Assembly (NCBI GenBank): GCA_000153445.1
Contig: CH672397.1
Location: 416,930 to 480,929 of the forward strand
Reading direction: 5' to 3'
From: a gamma proteobacterium HTCC2207
GTDB lineage: Bacteria > Pseudomonadota > Gammaproteobacteria > Pseudomonadales > Porticoccaceae
DNA: 64,000 bases
In this document: one piece after another, positions 56,871-64,000 of the stretch
How the letters are laid out: each line of letters begins with the position of its first letter
Position numbering within the stretch: position 1 is the stretch's first letter
Position numbers and translations under genes: made by a program
The notes under the pieces: model-generated
What the model saw: the letters and a program-made list of their open reading frames with translations, nothing else
Told to the model about the DNA's origin: nothing
The model's database searches: none

Positions 56871-56933
56871 AGGCTATCTGTAGTCCAGTGTGGTTAAGTA
56901 GGTTTGTTTGGCATTAATGCCTGAGTGAGCCTT

Positions 56934-58121
56934 TTACACCAAGTTGTCTATAGGCACGTCAGTGGCCACATCTTGCAGATAGTCAACGCCATCAATACCG
57001 AAGCCAAATAGGGCTAAAAACTCGTCTTTGTAACCGGAAAAATCCGTTAGCTCAGCAAGATTTTCTGTACTGATATTGGCCCAGGCCGCCGCTACTGCAG
57101 CCTGCACCTCATCTCGCAGCTCGAGCTCATCGCAGCGCAGACGACCCTCTTCGTCAGTGCGTGGATCTGCACTGTAAAGGCATTCGGTATACAACCGGTA
57201 AAGCTGTTCAATACAGCCTTCGTGACTGCCATCGCGCTTCATTTCTTTAAACAGCATAGCCAGATACAGCGGCATAATTGGAATAGCCGAACTCGCCTGC
57301 GTCACAACGGCTTTAAGCACGGATACGCGAGCATCGCCACCGGTCACAGCAAGCTTGTCTCGAATGGACAACACACGTTTATCGAGATCTTTCTTGGCTT
57401 GACCAATAGTGCCATCCCAGTACAGATCCCAGGTCATCTTCTCGCCAATATAGGTAAAGGCTGTGGTTTTGGCGCCATCGGCTAACACGCCGGCGTCAGC
57501 CAGCGCATCGATCCACATCTGCCAGTCTTCGCCACCCATCACGGCAACCGTATCCGAGATCTCCTGCTCATTGGCCGCAGACAGGCTAAATTCTTGAATC
57601 GTCTCTTTGTCGGTATTGATACCACGCATACTGATATCTTTACCCACCGGCTTGAGCGTTGAGTTAAATATTTCGCCGGTTTTTGGATGCTGTCGACGGG
57701 GCGCCGCAAGACTGTAGATGACCAAGTCAATCTGACCGAGATCCTGCTTGATGGTCTCGATCGTCTTGGCTTTTATTTCATCGGAGAAGGCGTCGCCATT
57801 GATGCTTTTGGCATAGAGGCCATCTTGCTCAGCATATTTTTGGAATGCTGCAGAGTTGTACCAGCCAGCGGTGCCAGGCTTGGTTTCAGTGCCAGGCTTT
57901 TCAAAGAAGATACCCAGTGTCGAAGCACCACTGCCAAAGGCCGCGGTAATTCGTGCCGCCAAGCCGTAGCCGGTCGAGGAACCAATCACCAACACGCGCT
58001 TTGGCGCTTCAATCGCAGGCTGTGCTTTAATGAAGTTGATTTGGTTTTTAACATTGGCTTCGCAGCCTGCCGGATGGCTGGTAATACACATAAAGCCGCG
58101 GACGCGGGGTTTGATTATCAT
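56934..58121 (-). CDS. fabV: NADH-dependent trans-2-enoyl-ACP/CoA reductase FabV
   Basis: 395 residues, FabV length. Begins [21 protein letters not shown], a family hallmark. The NADH site is [22 protein letters not shown]. Active-site Tyr and Lys are in [27 protein letters not shown]-type sequence ([20 protein letters not shown] region), and [16 protein letters not shown] precedes it. It performs the last step of fatty acid elongation and is a FabI alternative that in other species tolerates triclosan. GGAGA precedes the ATG. Short tandem repeats lie directly upstream. Confidence 0.95.
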   Translation of the reverse strand: MIIKPRVRGFMCITSHPAGCEANVKNQINFIKAQPAIEAPKRVLVIGSSTGYGLAARITAAFGSGASTLGIFFEKPGTETKPGTAGWYNSAAFQKYAEQDGLYAKSINGDAFSDEIKAKTIETIKQDLGQIDLVIYSLAAPRRQHPKTGEIFNSTLKPVGKDISMRGINTDKETIQEFSLSAANEQEISDTVAVMGGEDWQMWIDALADAGVLADGAKTTAFTYIGEKMTWDLYWDGTIGQAKKDLDKRVLSIRDKLAVTGGDARVSVLKAVVTQASSAIPIMPLYLAMLFKEMKRDGSHEGCIEQLYRLYTECLYSADPRTDEEGRLRCDELELRDEVQAAVAAAWANISTENLAELTDFSGYKDEFLALFGFGIDGVDYLQDVATDVPIDNLV

Positions 58122-58144
58122 TCTTGAGTCTCCGTACTGAATTT

Positions 58145-58203
58145 AATCTAGTTAATCTAGTTAATCTAAAAGTTAATCTAAAAGTTAATCTAAAAGCTAA
58201 TCG
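58145..58203. repeat. Tandem repeats in the fabV upstream region
   Basis: Two 9-bp units AATCTAGTT (58145, 58154), then three 12-bp units AATCTAAAAGTT (58163, 58175) and AATCTAAAAGCT (58187), ending AATCG. They begin 24 bases upstream of the fabV start codon and so lie in its leader or promoter. Confidence 0.85.
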
Positions 58204-58315
58204 AATTTTAAGGTCGCAATGATACCCTACTGGCAATCTTTACCCAAAAAAATTCAGTGATAATAATGTAAAAGCCCTTTCCTATTGGAAGCACTCAGAG
58301 CGGATATTTTTGATC

Positions 58316-59497
58316 ATGTTTCGCGGTGACCACGTACAATGGATATTCTGTCCTTGTCGAGTAAACACTTTGAACCCAACGGCCCTCAGCTACCCTTTTT
58401 TGCGCCATGAATTTTTACAGGCACTCGAGGATAGCGGCAGTGCCTGTGATACAAGTGGCTGGTATCCCGTGCACCTCTCACTGCAAAATAGCAATCAAAG
58501 CGAGGAGCATGATCCTACTACCTCCAGTGAAGCAAAAAATGCCGCACTAATGCCTTTGTATGTGAAAACTCATTCAATGGGGGAATATGTTTTTGATCAT
58601 GCCTGGGCCAATGCCTACCATCAGAATGGTTTAGAGTATTACCCTAAATTGGTGACCTCCGTTCCCTTTACCCCATCTACTGGCCCCCGTGTGCGCTCTG
58701 CACAACCGCTAAACCAAGAGGAATGCACTCAACTTATTGACGAGGTGCTTGCTGTCGCAGAGGAAACCGGCTCATCTAGCTGGCACTTTTTATTTCCCTC
58801 AACAGAGCATCGCAGGCTGTTTAATGACCCGCGCCTGTTACAGCGCAGTGGTGTTCAGTACCACTGGCACAATCGCGATTATCAGCACTTCGATGACTTT
58901 CTTGCCAGTATGAACTCGCGCAAACGTAAAATGGTGCGCAAAGAGCGCGCTGACGTTGCGGCACAGGGTATCCGTGTCAGCATCGAGCTCGGCGCAGATA
59001 TCAGCCCAGAGCTCTGGGCTCTGTTCTATCAGCTTTATGAGCGCACCTATGCGAAACGCAATGGCAGCCGCGGCTATTTAACCGAACAATTTTTTACTCA
59101 GATTGCCCGCACCATGCCCGATCAGATAGCCATGGCAGTAGCCTGGCTCGATGACCAGCCAATAGCCTGTGCGCTGTACTTTTTTGATGATGAAACGCTG
59201 TATGGACGCTATTGGGGCAGTGCCGGAGAGTTTTCGTACCTGCACTTTGAGCTTTGCTATTACACCGGCATCGAGTTTGCCATCAGCCGTGGCATAAAGC
59301 GCTATGACGCCGGTGCTCAGGGAGAACATAAAATTGTTCGCGGTTTTGAACCTATCGAAACCTTTTCATTACACTGGATAAAACATCCAGGATTTCGCGA
59401 CGCGATTGCGCGTTTTTTAGTGGAAGAAAAAGGGGGAATTGCGCAACATATAGAACAGGCAACCGCCATGCTACCCTATAAAAAAGCCAGCCAATAA
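58316..59497 (+). CDS. GNAT-fold peptidoglycan-type acyltransferase family protein (COG3146-like)
   Basis: 393 residues from the ATG at 58316. The protein has the FemX/GNAT-like pattern of the COG3146 (DUF482) family: HEFLQALEDSGSA near the start, YVFDHAWANAYHQNGLEYYPKL, STGPRVR, YQHFDDFLASMNSRKRKMVRKER, and a second half with YGRYWGS, LHFELCYYTGIEFAISRGIKR and AGAQGEHKIVRGFEP. Substrate unknown; proteins of this family are predicted N-acyltransferases. It diverges from fabV and converges on gloA. Confidence 0.85.
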   Translation: MFRGDHVQWIFCPCRVNTLNPTALSYPFLRHEFLQALEDSGSACDTSGWYPVHLSLQNSNQSEEHDPTTSSEAKNAALMPLYVKTHSMGEYVFDHAWANAYHQNGLEYYPKLVTSVPFTPSTGPRVRSAQPLNQEECTQLIDEVLAVAEETGSSSWHFLFPSTEHRRLFNDPRLLQRSGVQYHWHNRDYQHFDDFLASMNSRKRKMVRKERADVAAQGIRVSIELGADISPELWALFYQLYERTYAKRNGSRGYLTEQFFTQIARTMPDQIAMAVAWLDDQPIACALYFFDDETLYGRYWGSAGEFSYLHFELCYYTGIEFAISRGIKRYDAGAQGEHKIVRGFEPIETFSLHWIKHPGFRDAIARFLVEEKGGIAQHIEQATAMLPYKKASQ

Positions 59498-59513
59498 AAG
59501 TATTAGCGGATTT

Positions 59514-59969
59514 CTACCAGCTACCAGTATTGTTCATCGATGCCCAAGGTTCCTGAGCGGGCAGCGCCTCACCCTCTTGCAGCAGTTCGATAGAGATATT
59601 GTCAGGGGAGCGCACAAAGGCCATATGGCCATCTCGCGGTGGACGGTTGATCACCACGCCTGCATCCATCAAACGCTGACAGGTGGCATAAATATTATCC
59701 ACCTTGTAAGCCAGATGCCCAAAGTTTCGCCCTTCCCCATAGTGCTCCGGCTCGCCCTGTTCAGGCGGCCAGTTATAGGTTAACTCAATCAGCGGCGCTT
59801 TCGTCTCTTGGGCGTTATCAGCATCGCTGGGTGCGGCGAGAAAAACCAGGGTAAAACGTCCCTTGGGAACTTCATATCTATAGAGTTCTGCCAGACCTAA
59901 GGCAGTGCAATAAAAGGCGAGGGATTTTTCCAGGTCAGTAACCCGTACCATGCTGTGTAAAAATCGCAT
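59514..59969 (-). CDS. gloA: Lactoylglutathione lyase (glyoxalase I)
   Basis: 151 residues. Glyoxalase fold with metal ligands at His5 (FLHSMVRV), Glu in LIELTYNW, His in [12 protein letters not shown] and Glu in [10 protein letters not shown]. It isomerises the methylglyoxal-glutathione hemithioacetal. It matches E. coli GloA with a short C-terminal extension ([15 protein letters not shown]). AGGGA precedes the ATG. It is downstream of aceE-aceF on the same strand, 45 bases after aceF. Confidence 0.93.
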   Translation of the reverse strand: MRFLHSMVRVTDLEKSLAFYCTALGLAELYRYEVPKGRFTLVFLAAPSDADNAQETKAPLIELTYNWPPEQGEPEHYGEGRNFGHLAYKVDNIYATCQRLMDAGVVINRPPRDGHMAFVRSPDNISIELLQEGEALPAQEPWASMNNTGSW

Positions 59970-60014
59970 TATTTAATCCCTCTCTTTCTATTGGGGTTCT
60001 ATTTGAAAACCTCT

Positions 60015-61721
60015 TTATAAAGCCAGGTAACGAATATCGCTAAGCAGCTTCACCAGATGAGTCATAAAGCGACCGGCATCGCCGCCATTAATGGCACGGT
60101 GATCATAGGACAAAGCCATAGGCAATAACAGGCGAGGAACAAACTCAGCGCCATCCCAGACCGGTTTCATCTGTGATTTGGAGACACCGAGAATACCCAC
60201 TTCCGGAGCATTCACAATCGGGGTAAAGCCATTGCCACCAATCGCACCCAAGCTGGATAAGGTGAAACAACCGCCCTGCATTTCTGCTGGCTTCAACTTA
60301 CCGTCGCGAGCTTTGCCAGCCAGTAGGCTGATCTCAGCAGAAATATCCCAGATGCCTTTTTCATTCACATCGCGGATAACCGGAACGACTAGGCCACGGG
60401 GCGTATCTACCGCCATGCCAACATGGCAGTAATGCTTCTGGATCAAGTTCTGACCATCGGCGGCCAGTGAACGATTAAACTCTGGATTGGCCTCTAGAGC
60501 TGCACCTATAGCTTTAATCAAGAAAGCCACTGGGGTCACTCTCACGCCACGTTTTTCGCCCTCAGCTTTTAGACCTTTGCGGAATGCTTCCAAATCAGTG
60601 ATATCGGCATCATCAAACTGAGTAACATGAGGAACATTTAACCAGTTGCGCTGCATATTAGCTGCAGTGAGCTTCTGTATCTTGCTCATGGGCAGTTCTT
60701 CGATCTGACCGAACTGACTAAAGTCGACGGCTGGAACTACTGGAATACCGCTGCCGCCAGTTGCTGCTGCGGCGGGCGCGTCTTTATTTTTGATTACCTG
60801 CTTAACATAATTACTCACATCGTCTTTGAGGATACGTCCTCTTGGACCAGTGCCAGAAACCTCAGTCAACGCCACACCCAATTCACGAGCGATTAAGCGC
60901 ACCGCTGGACCAGCGTAGACCTGAGCCGCATCACTTGATAAAGCCGGCTCGGCAGCTGCAACAGCGGCTGGCTGTGCTGGCTGACCAGGAGCGGATTGAA
61001 TTGCATCGGCCGCAGCTTCGATAGGAGCTGCCACTGGAGCCGCAGCAGGAGCAACGGGCTTATCGGCTACGGGCTTATCTGTTACGGGCTTTGCTACCAC
61101 CGGGGCCGGCGCATCACCAGCCACTTCAAATAGCGCAACTGCATCACCAGTACCCAGCTTGGCGCCCTCAGCAACAACAATCTCTAACACTTTACCGGAA
61201 TGAGTGGACGGAACATCCATAGTTGCTTTGTCAGACTCAAGAACAATCAGAGTATCGCCTTCGTTGACTTCGTCGCCAACCGCGATGCAGACCTCAATAA
61301 GCTCAACCTTATCATCGCTACCTATATCTGGAACCAGAATCATTTGCTCGGCAGAGCTAGCGGCCGCTACCTGTGGTGCCTGCTCTTGTGCCTGTTCTGT
61401 CGCAACTGCAGCCTCGACTAAAGGCTCATTGGTTACCTGTTCAACTTCCTCAGGCTCTGCCTCAGTCTCAGCTGTGGCTTCATCAGCGACGTCAATTTCA
61501 GCTATAGCATCACCCACTCTGACAGTGGCGCCCTCAGCAACCAGATACTTCACTAGGGCACCTGCGGCTGGGCTAGGAATATCCATTGTCGCTTTGTCGG
61601 ATTCCAAAACCAGCAGCGCATCCTCAACCTCAATACTATCGCCGGGATTTAAACCAAGCTCGATAACCTCTACGGTCTCCGCACCACCAAGATCTGGAAC
61701 TACTATTGTCTGTATTGTCAC
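60015..61721 (-). CDS. aceF: Dihydrolipoamide acetyltransferase, pyruvate dehydrogenase E2
   Basis: 568 residues from the GTG at 61721, which has AAAGGA six bases upstream; a second GTG at 61754 adds 11 residues. Two lipoyl domains each carry LESDKATMD (lipoyl Lys43 in the first). An Ala/Pro/Val linker with short repeats (KPVTDKPVADKP) is followed by the peripheral-subunit binding domain (AVRLIARELGVALTEVSGTG) and the catalytic domain with FTLSSLGAIGGNGFTPI and LSYDHRAINGGDAGRF (catalytic His). E. coli AceF has three lipoyl domains; this has two, within the normal range. It transfers the acetyl group to CoA and follows aceE by 107 bases. Confidence 0.96.
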   Translation of the reverse strand: MTIQTIVVPDLGGAETVEVIELGLNPGDSIEVEDALLVLESDKATMDIPSPAAGALVKYLVAEGATVRVGDAIAEIDVADEATAETEAEPEEVEQVTNEPLVEAAVATEQAQEQAPQVAAASSAEQMILVPDIGSDDKVELIEVCIAVGDEVNEGDTLIVLESDKATMDVPSTHSGKVLEIVVAEGAKLGTGDAVALFEVAGDAPAPVVAKPVTDKPVADKPVAPAAAPVAAPIEAAADAIQSAPGQPAQPAAVAAAEPALSSDAAQVYAGPAVRLIARELGVALTEVSGTGPRGRILKDDVSNYVKQVIKNKDAPAAAATGGSGIPVVPAVDFSQFGQIEELPMSKIQKLTAANMQRNWLNVPHVTQFDDADITDLEAFRKGLKAEGEKRGVRVTPVAFLIKAIGAALEANPEFNRSLAADGQNLIQKHYCHVGMAVDTPRGLVVPVIRDVNEKGIWDISAEISLLAGKARDGKLKPAEMQGGCFTLSSLGAIGGNGFTPIVNAPEVGILGVSKSQMKPVWDGAEFVPRLLLPMALSYDHRAINGGDAGRFMTHLVKLLSDIRYLAL

Positions 61722-61828
61722 ATTGATTCCTTTATTCGTATTTTCCGCTATCACCTAGCATTTTCTACCAGAGCTTATTATTCCAGCCAATTTATTCGGG
61801 CTATCTTATAAGCGCCCTATCCACCATT

Positions 61829-64000
61829 CTAAGCAAACAGCGGATTGGTCTTCTCTGGATCTATACCAAATGATTTTATTGCTTCGCTTACTACCGAGTG
61901 CTTGATAGAACCCTCATCTGCCAGCGACTTAAGCGCAGCAACAGTAATAAAATAACGATCTACTTCAAAGAAGCTACGCAGTGCTTCACGACTATCACTG
62001 CGACCGAAACCATCAGTTCCCAAGACAGTGAGTGGCTTATCGATATATTTACGCATCTGCTCAGCATAGTTTTTCATATAGTCAGTGGCGATAATCACTG
62101 GGCCTTCAGCGCCATCGAGCTGCTCTGACAGGTAAGCTCTTTTTGGCTTGCTCTCAGGGTGCAGCAGATTCCAGCGATCAACTTGCTGACCTTCGCGGGT
62201 CAGTTCGTTAACACTGGTCAAGCTCCAGATATCCGATTCAACCGAATAAGTCTCTTTAAGAATCTGCGCCGCTTCGCGCACTTCATTGAGAATCGTACCC
62301 GCACCCATCAGCTGTACGCGCAACTTAGCTTTACCGCCATGGGAGAACTTGTAGATACCTTTGATGATGCCCTCTTCGGCACCCTCAGGCATAGCCGGCT
62401 GCTTATAATTTTCGTTCATCGTGGTGAGGTAGTAGAAGCAGTTTTCCTTGTCTTCAAACATACGCTTAACACCGTCCTGAACTACAACCGCCAACTCATA
62501 GCTGTAGGTTGCATCATAGCTGCGGCAATTAGGCACAGTGTTGGCCAATATAAGACTGTGACCATCCTGGTGCTGTAAGCCTTCACCGTTCAATGTGGTG
62601 CGACCTGCAGTGGCACCGATCAAGAAGCCGCGGGCCTGACTATCGCCAGCGGCCCAAGCCAGATCGCCAATTCGCTGGAAACCAAACATTGAGTAGAAGA
62701 TATAGAACGGAATCATCGGGCAGCTGCTGGTGCTGTAAGCCGTAGCCAGAGCGATCCAAGCGGACATAGCGCCGGCTTCGTTGATACCCTCTTCGAGAAT
62801 CACGCCCTTCTTGTCTTCTTTGTAGTACATAATTTGCTGGTGATCGTGAGGCACATACTTCTGTCCTTCCGAGGTATAGATACCCAGCTGACGGAACATG
62901 CCTTCCATACCGAAAGTACGTGCTTCGTCTGGAACAATCGGCACAACCGAGCTACCGATGGTTTTATCTTTGATCAACGTCGACAGCACACGGACAAAGG
63001 CCATGGTGGTAGAGATTTCTCTCTCGCCACTGCTCTCCAATTGCTTCTTAAAGGCCGATAACTCAGGCACTTTCATGGCAGTGAAGTCGGCTTTACGCGC
63101 TGGCAGTGAGCCACCCAGAGAGGCGCGACGTCTGCGCATATATTCCAGCTCAGGACTGTCCTCTGGTGGACGGTAGTAGGGAACATTTTGCAGCTGGTCA
63201 TCAGGTACCGGAATGCCGAATCGGTCGCGGAATCCACGCAAGCTATCGATGTCGAGTTTTTTCACCGAGTGAGTGTCGTTGGCCGCTTCTCCTGCACCTC
63301 CGAGGCCGTAGCCTTTAACCGTGTGCGCGAGAATAACCGTTGGCTGACCCTTGTGTGCTGAGGCTTCTGCATAGGCTGCATAAACCTTATACGGATCGTG
63401 ACCGCCGCGATTCAGATACATAATCTGTTCGTCGGTCATGTCCGCTACCAGCTCAAGCAACTCCGGATACTTGCCGAAGAAATGCTCACGGGTATAGGCG
63501 CCACCATTAAACTTGTAATTCTGTAGCTCGCCGTCACAGACTTCGTCCATGCGCTTAACCAGCAAACCTGTAGTATCTTTTTCGATCAGACGATCCCAGT
63601 GACGTCCCCAGACGACCTTGATCACGTTCCAACCAGCACCGCGGAACACACCTTCGAGTTCCTGCATGATTTTACCGTTACCGCGCACAGGACCATCGAG
63701 GCGCTGGAGGTTACAGTTCACCACAAAGGTCAGATTCTCAAGCTGCTCGCGGCCAGCCAGAGAGATTGCGCCCAAGCTTTCCGGCTCATCGCACTCACCA
63801 TCGCCGAGGAACGCCCAGACCTTGCGATCACCACGAGGCGACATGCCGCGGGCAGAAAGGTAGCGCATAACATGCGCCTGATAGATTGCCTGAATCGGAC
63901 CCAGCCCCATAGATACTGTAGGGAACTGCCAGTAATCCGGCATCAACCAGGGGTGTGGGTAGGACGAGAGACCGTCGCCATCGACTTCACGACGGAAGTT
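61829..64000 (-). CDS. aceE: Pyruvate dehydrogenase E1 component, 5' end outside window
   Basis: The last ~723 codons of a homodimeric E1 (full length near 885). The frame is open to the right edge; codons before the first internal Met read REVDGDGLSSYPHPWLMPDY, matching AceE. Thiamine diphosphate/Mg signature: FLGDGECDEPESLGA. Further marks are VVWGRHWDRLI, ILAHTVKGYGLG, ARTFGMEGMFRQLGIY, EGINEAGAMSAW and LGTDGFGRSDSREALR. It decarboxylates pyruvate and reductively acetylates the E2 lipoyl groups. Upstream of aceF in the same transcription direction. Confidence 0.97.
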   Translation of the reverse strand, partial: NFRREVDGDGLSSYPHPWLMPDYWQFPTVSMGLGPIQAIYQAHVMRYLSARGMSPRGDRKVWAFLGDGECDEPESLGAISLAGREQLENLTFVVNCNLQRLDGPVRGNGKIMQELEGVFRGAGWNVIKVVWGRHWDRLIEKDTTGLLVKRMDEVCDGELQNYKFNGGAYTREHFFGKYPELLELVADMTDEQIMYLNRGGHDPYKVYAAYAEASAHKGQPTVILAHTVKGYGLGGAGEAANDTHSVKKLDIDSLRGFRDRFGIPVPDDQLQNVPYYRPPEDSPELEYMRRRRASLGGSLPARKADFTAMKVPELSAFKKQLESSGEREISTTMAFVRVLSTLIKDKTIGSSVVPIVPDEARTFGMEGMFRQLGIYTSEGQKYVPHDHQQIMYYKEDKKGVILEEGINEAGAMSAWIALATAYSTSSCPMIPFYIFYSMFGFQRIGDLAWAAGDSQARGFLIGATAGRTTLNGEGLQHQDGHSLILANTVPNCRSYDATYSYELAVVVQDGVKRMFEDKENCFYYLTTMNENYKQPAMPEGAEEGIIKGIYKFSHGGKAKLRVQLMGAGTILNEVREAAQILKETYSVESDIWSLTSVNELTREGQQVDRWNLLHPESKPKRAYLSEQLDGAEGPVIIATDYMKNYAEQMRKYIDKPLTVLGTDGFGRSDSREALRSFFEVDRYFITVAALKSLADEGSIKHSVVSEAIKSFGIDPEKTNPLFA

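Noticed and set aside
61204-61758. 184-codon Ser/Ala/Thr-rich frame opposite aceF
   Set aside because: A shadow of the Ala/Pro/Val-rich lipoyl and linker coding sequence; composition explains the long open frame.

Overview
The window is a dense chromosomal segment of a gammaproteobacterium. Support comes from the gene set and order: dapA-bamC, aceE-aceF, a tex gene, a Pro/Arg/His tRNA cluster, lpxH, lpxL, cmoM, rsmJ, tusE, fadB and fabV. A large TonB-dependent receptor next to three sulfatases and two glycoside hydrolases suggests a marine polysaccharide degrader of the SAR92/OM60 (Cellvibrionales) type. That placement is inference; no rRNA or other marker gene is present. I see no prophage, insertion sequence, integrase or CRISPR array.

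Layout. 1-8200: the 3' end of a fused dihydroorotate dehydrogenase/PyrK gene, a tandem-repeat intergenic region, fadB, a PLP-dependent decarboxylase, a zinc-ribbon methyltransferase and tex. 8300-9730: a tRNA operon (Pro-UGG, Arg-UCU, His-GUG) with a clear sigma70 promoter, then folD. 9800-24250: the accessory highlight, a putative sulfated-polysaccharide utilisation locus. On the minus strand it runs TonB-dependent receptor, GH10, GH3, lipoprotein sulfatase, second sulfatase. A NarL-type response regulator lies upstream on the same strand. Diverging from the regulator are a sensor histidine kinase with a periplasmic solute-binding domain and a third sulfatase. 24300-27600: an atypical crotonase, a glycerophosphodiesterase, a short GlpD-like oxidase and a small membrane protein, followed by a 154-bp palindromic element. 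28000-53000: mostly housekeeping genes (cysS, glnS, ppiB, lpxH, yccA-like, tusE, trmA, rmuC, an AddB/AddA-like pair, aroF-like DAHP synthase, a membrane J-protein, an ABC exporter, a predicted exosortase substrate, cmoM, dapE, an EamA transporter, rsmJ, a small lipoprotein). 53000-64000: a metallo-beta-lactamase-fold hydrolase, bamC, dapA, lpxL, fabV, a GNAT-like protein, gloA, aceF and the 3' part of aceE running off the right edge.

How the accessory locus would work (inference from families): the receptor imports oligosaccharides, GH10 cuts a xylan-like backbone, GH3 trims oligomers from the non-reducing end, and the sulfatases remove sulfate esters. The kinase senses a periplasmic product and signals to the LuxR-type regulator. 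An inverted repeat between regulator and receptor is a candidate operator.

A second theme is a high density of short tandem repeats. Units of 15 bp (five codons, in frame) occur inside a sulfatase, the kinase and the DapE N-terminus. Units of 9-24 bp occur in four intergenic regions, one reaching a start codon and one spanning a stop codon. Starts were moved from the longest reading frame where ribosome binding sites or family alignment favoured a shorter protein; each case is explained.
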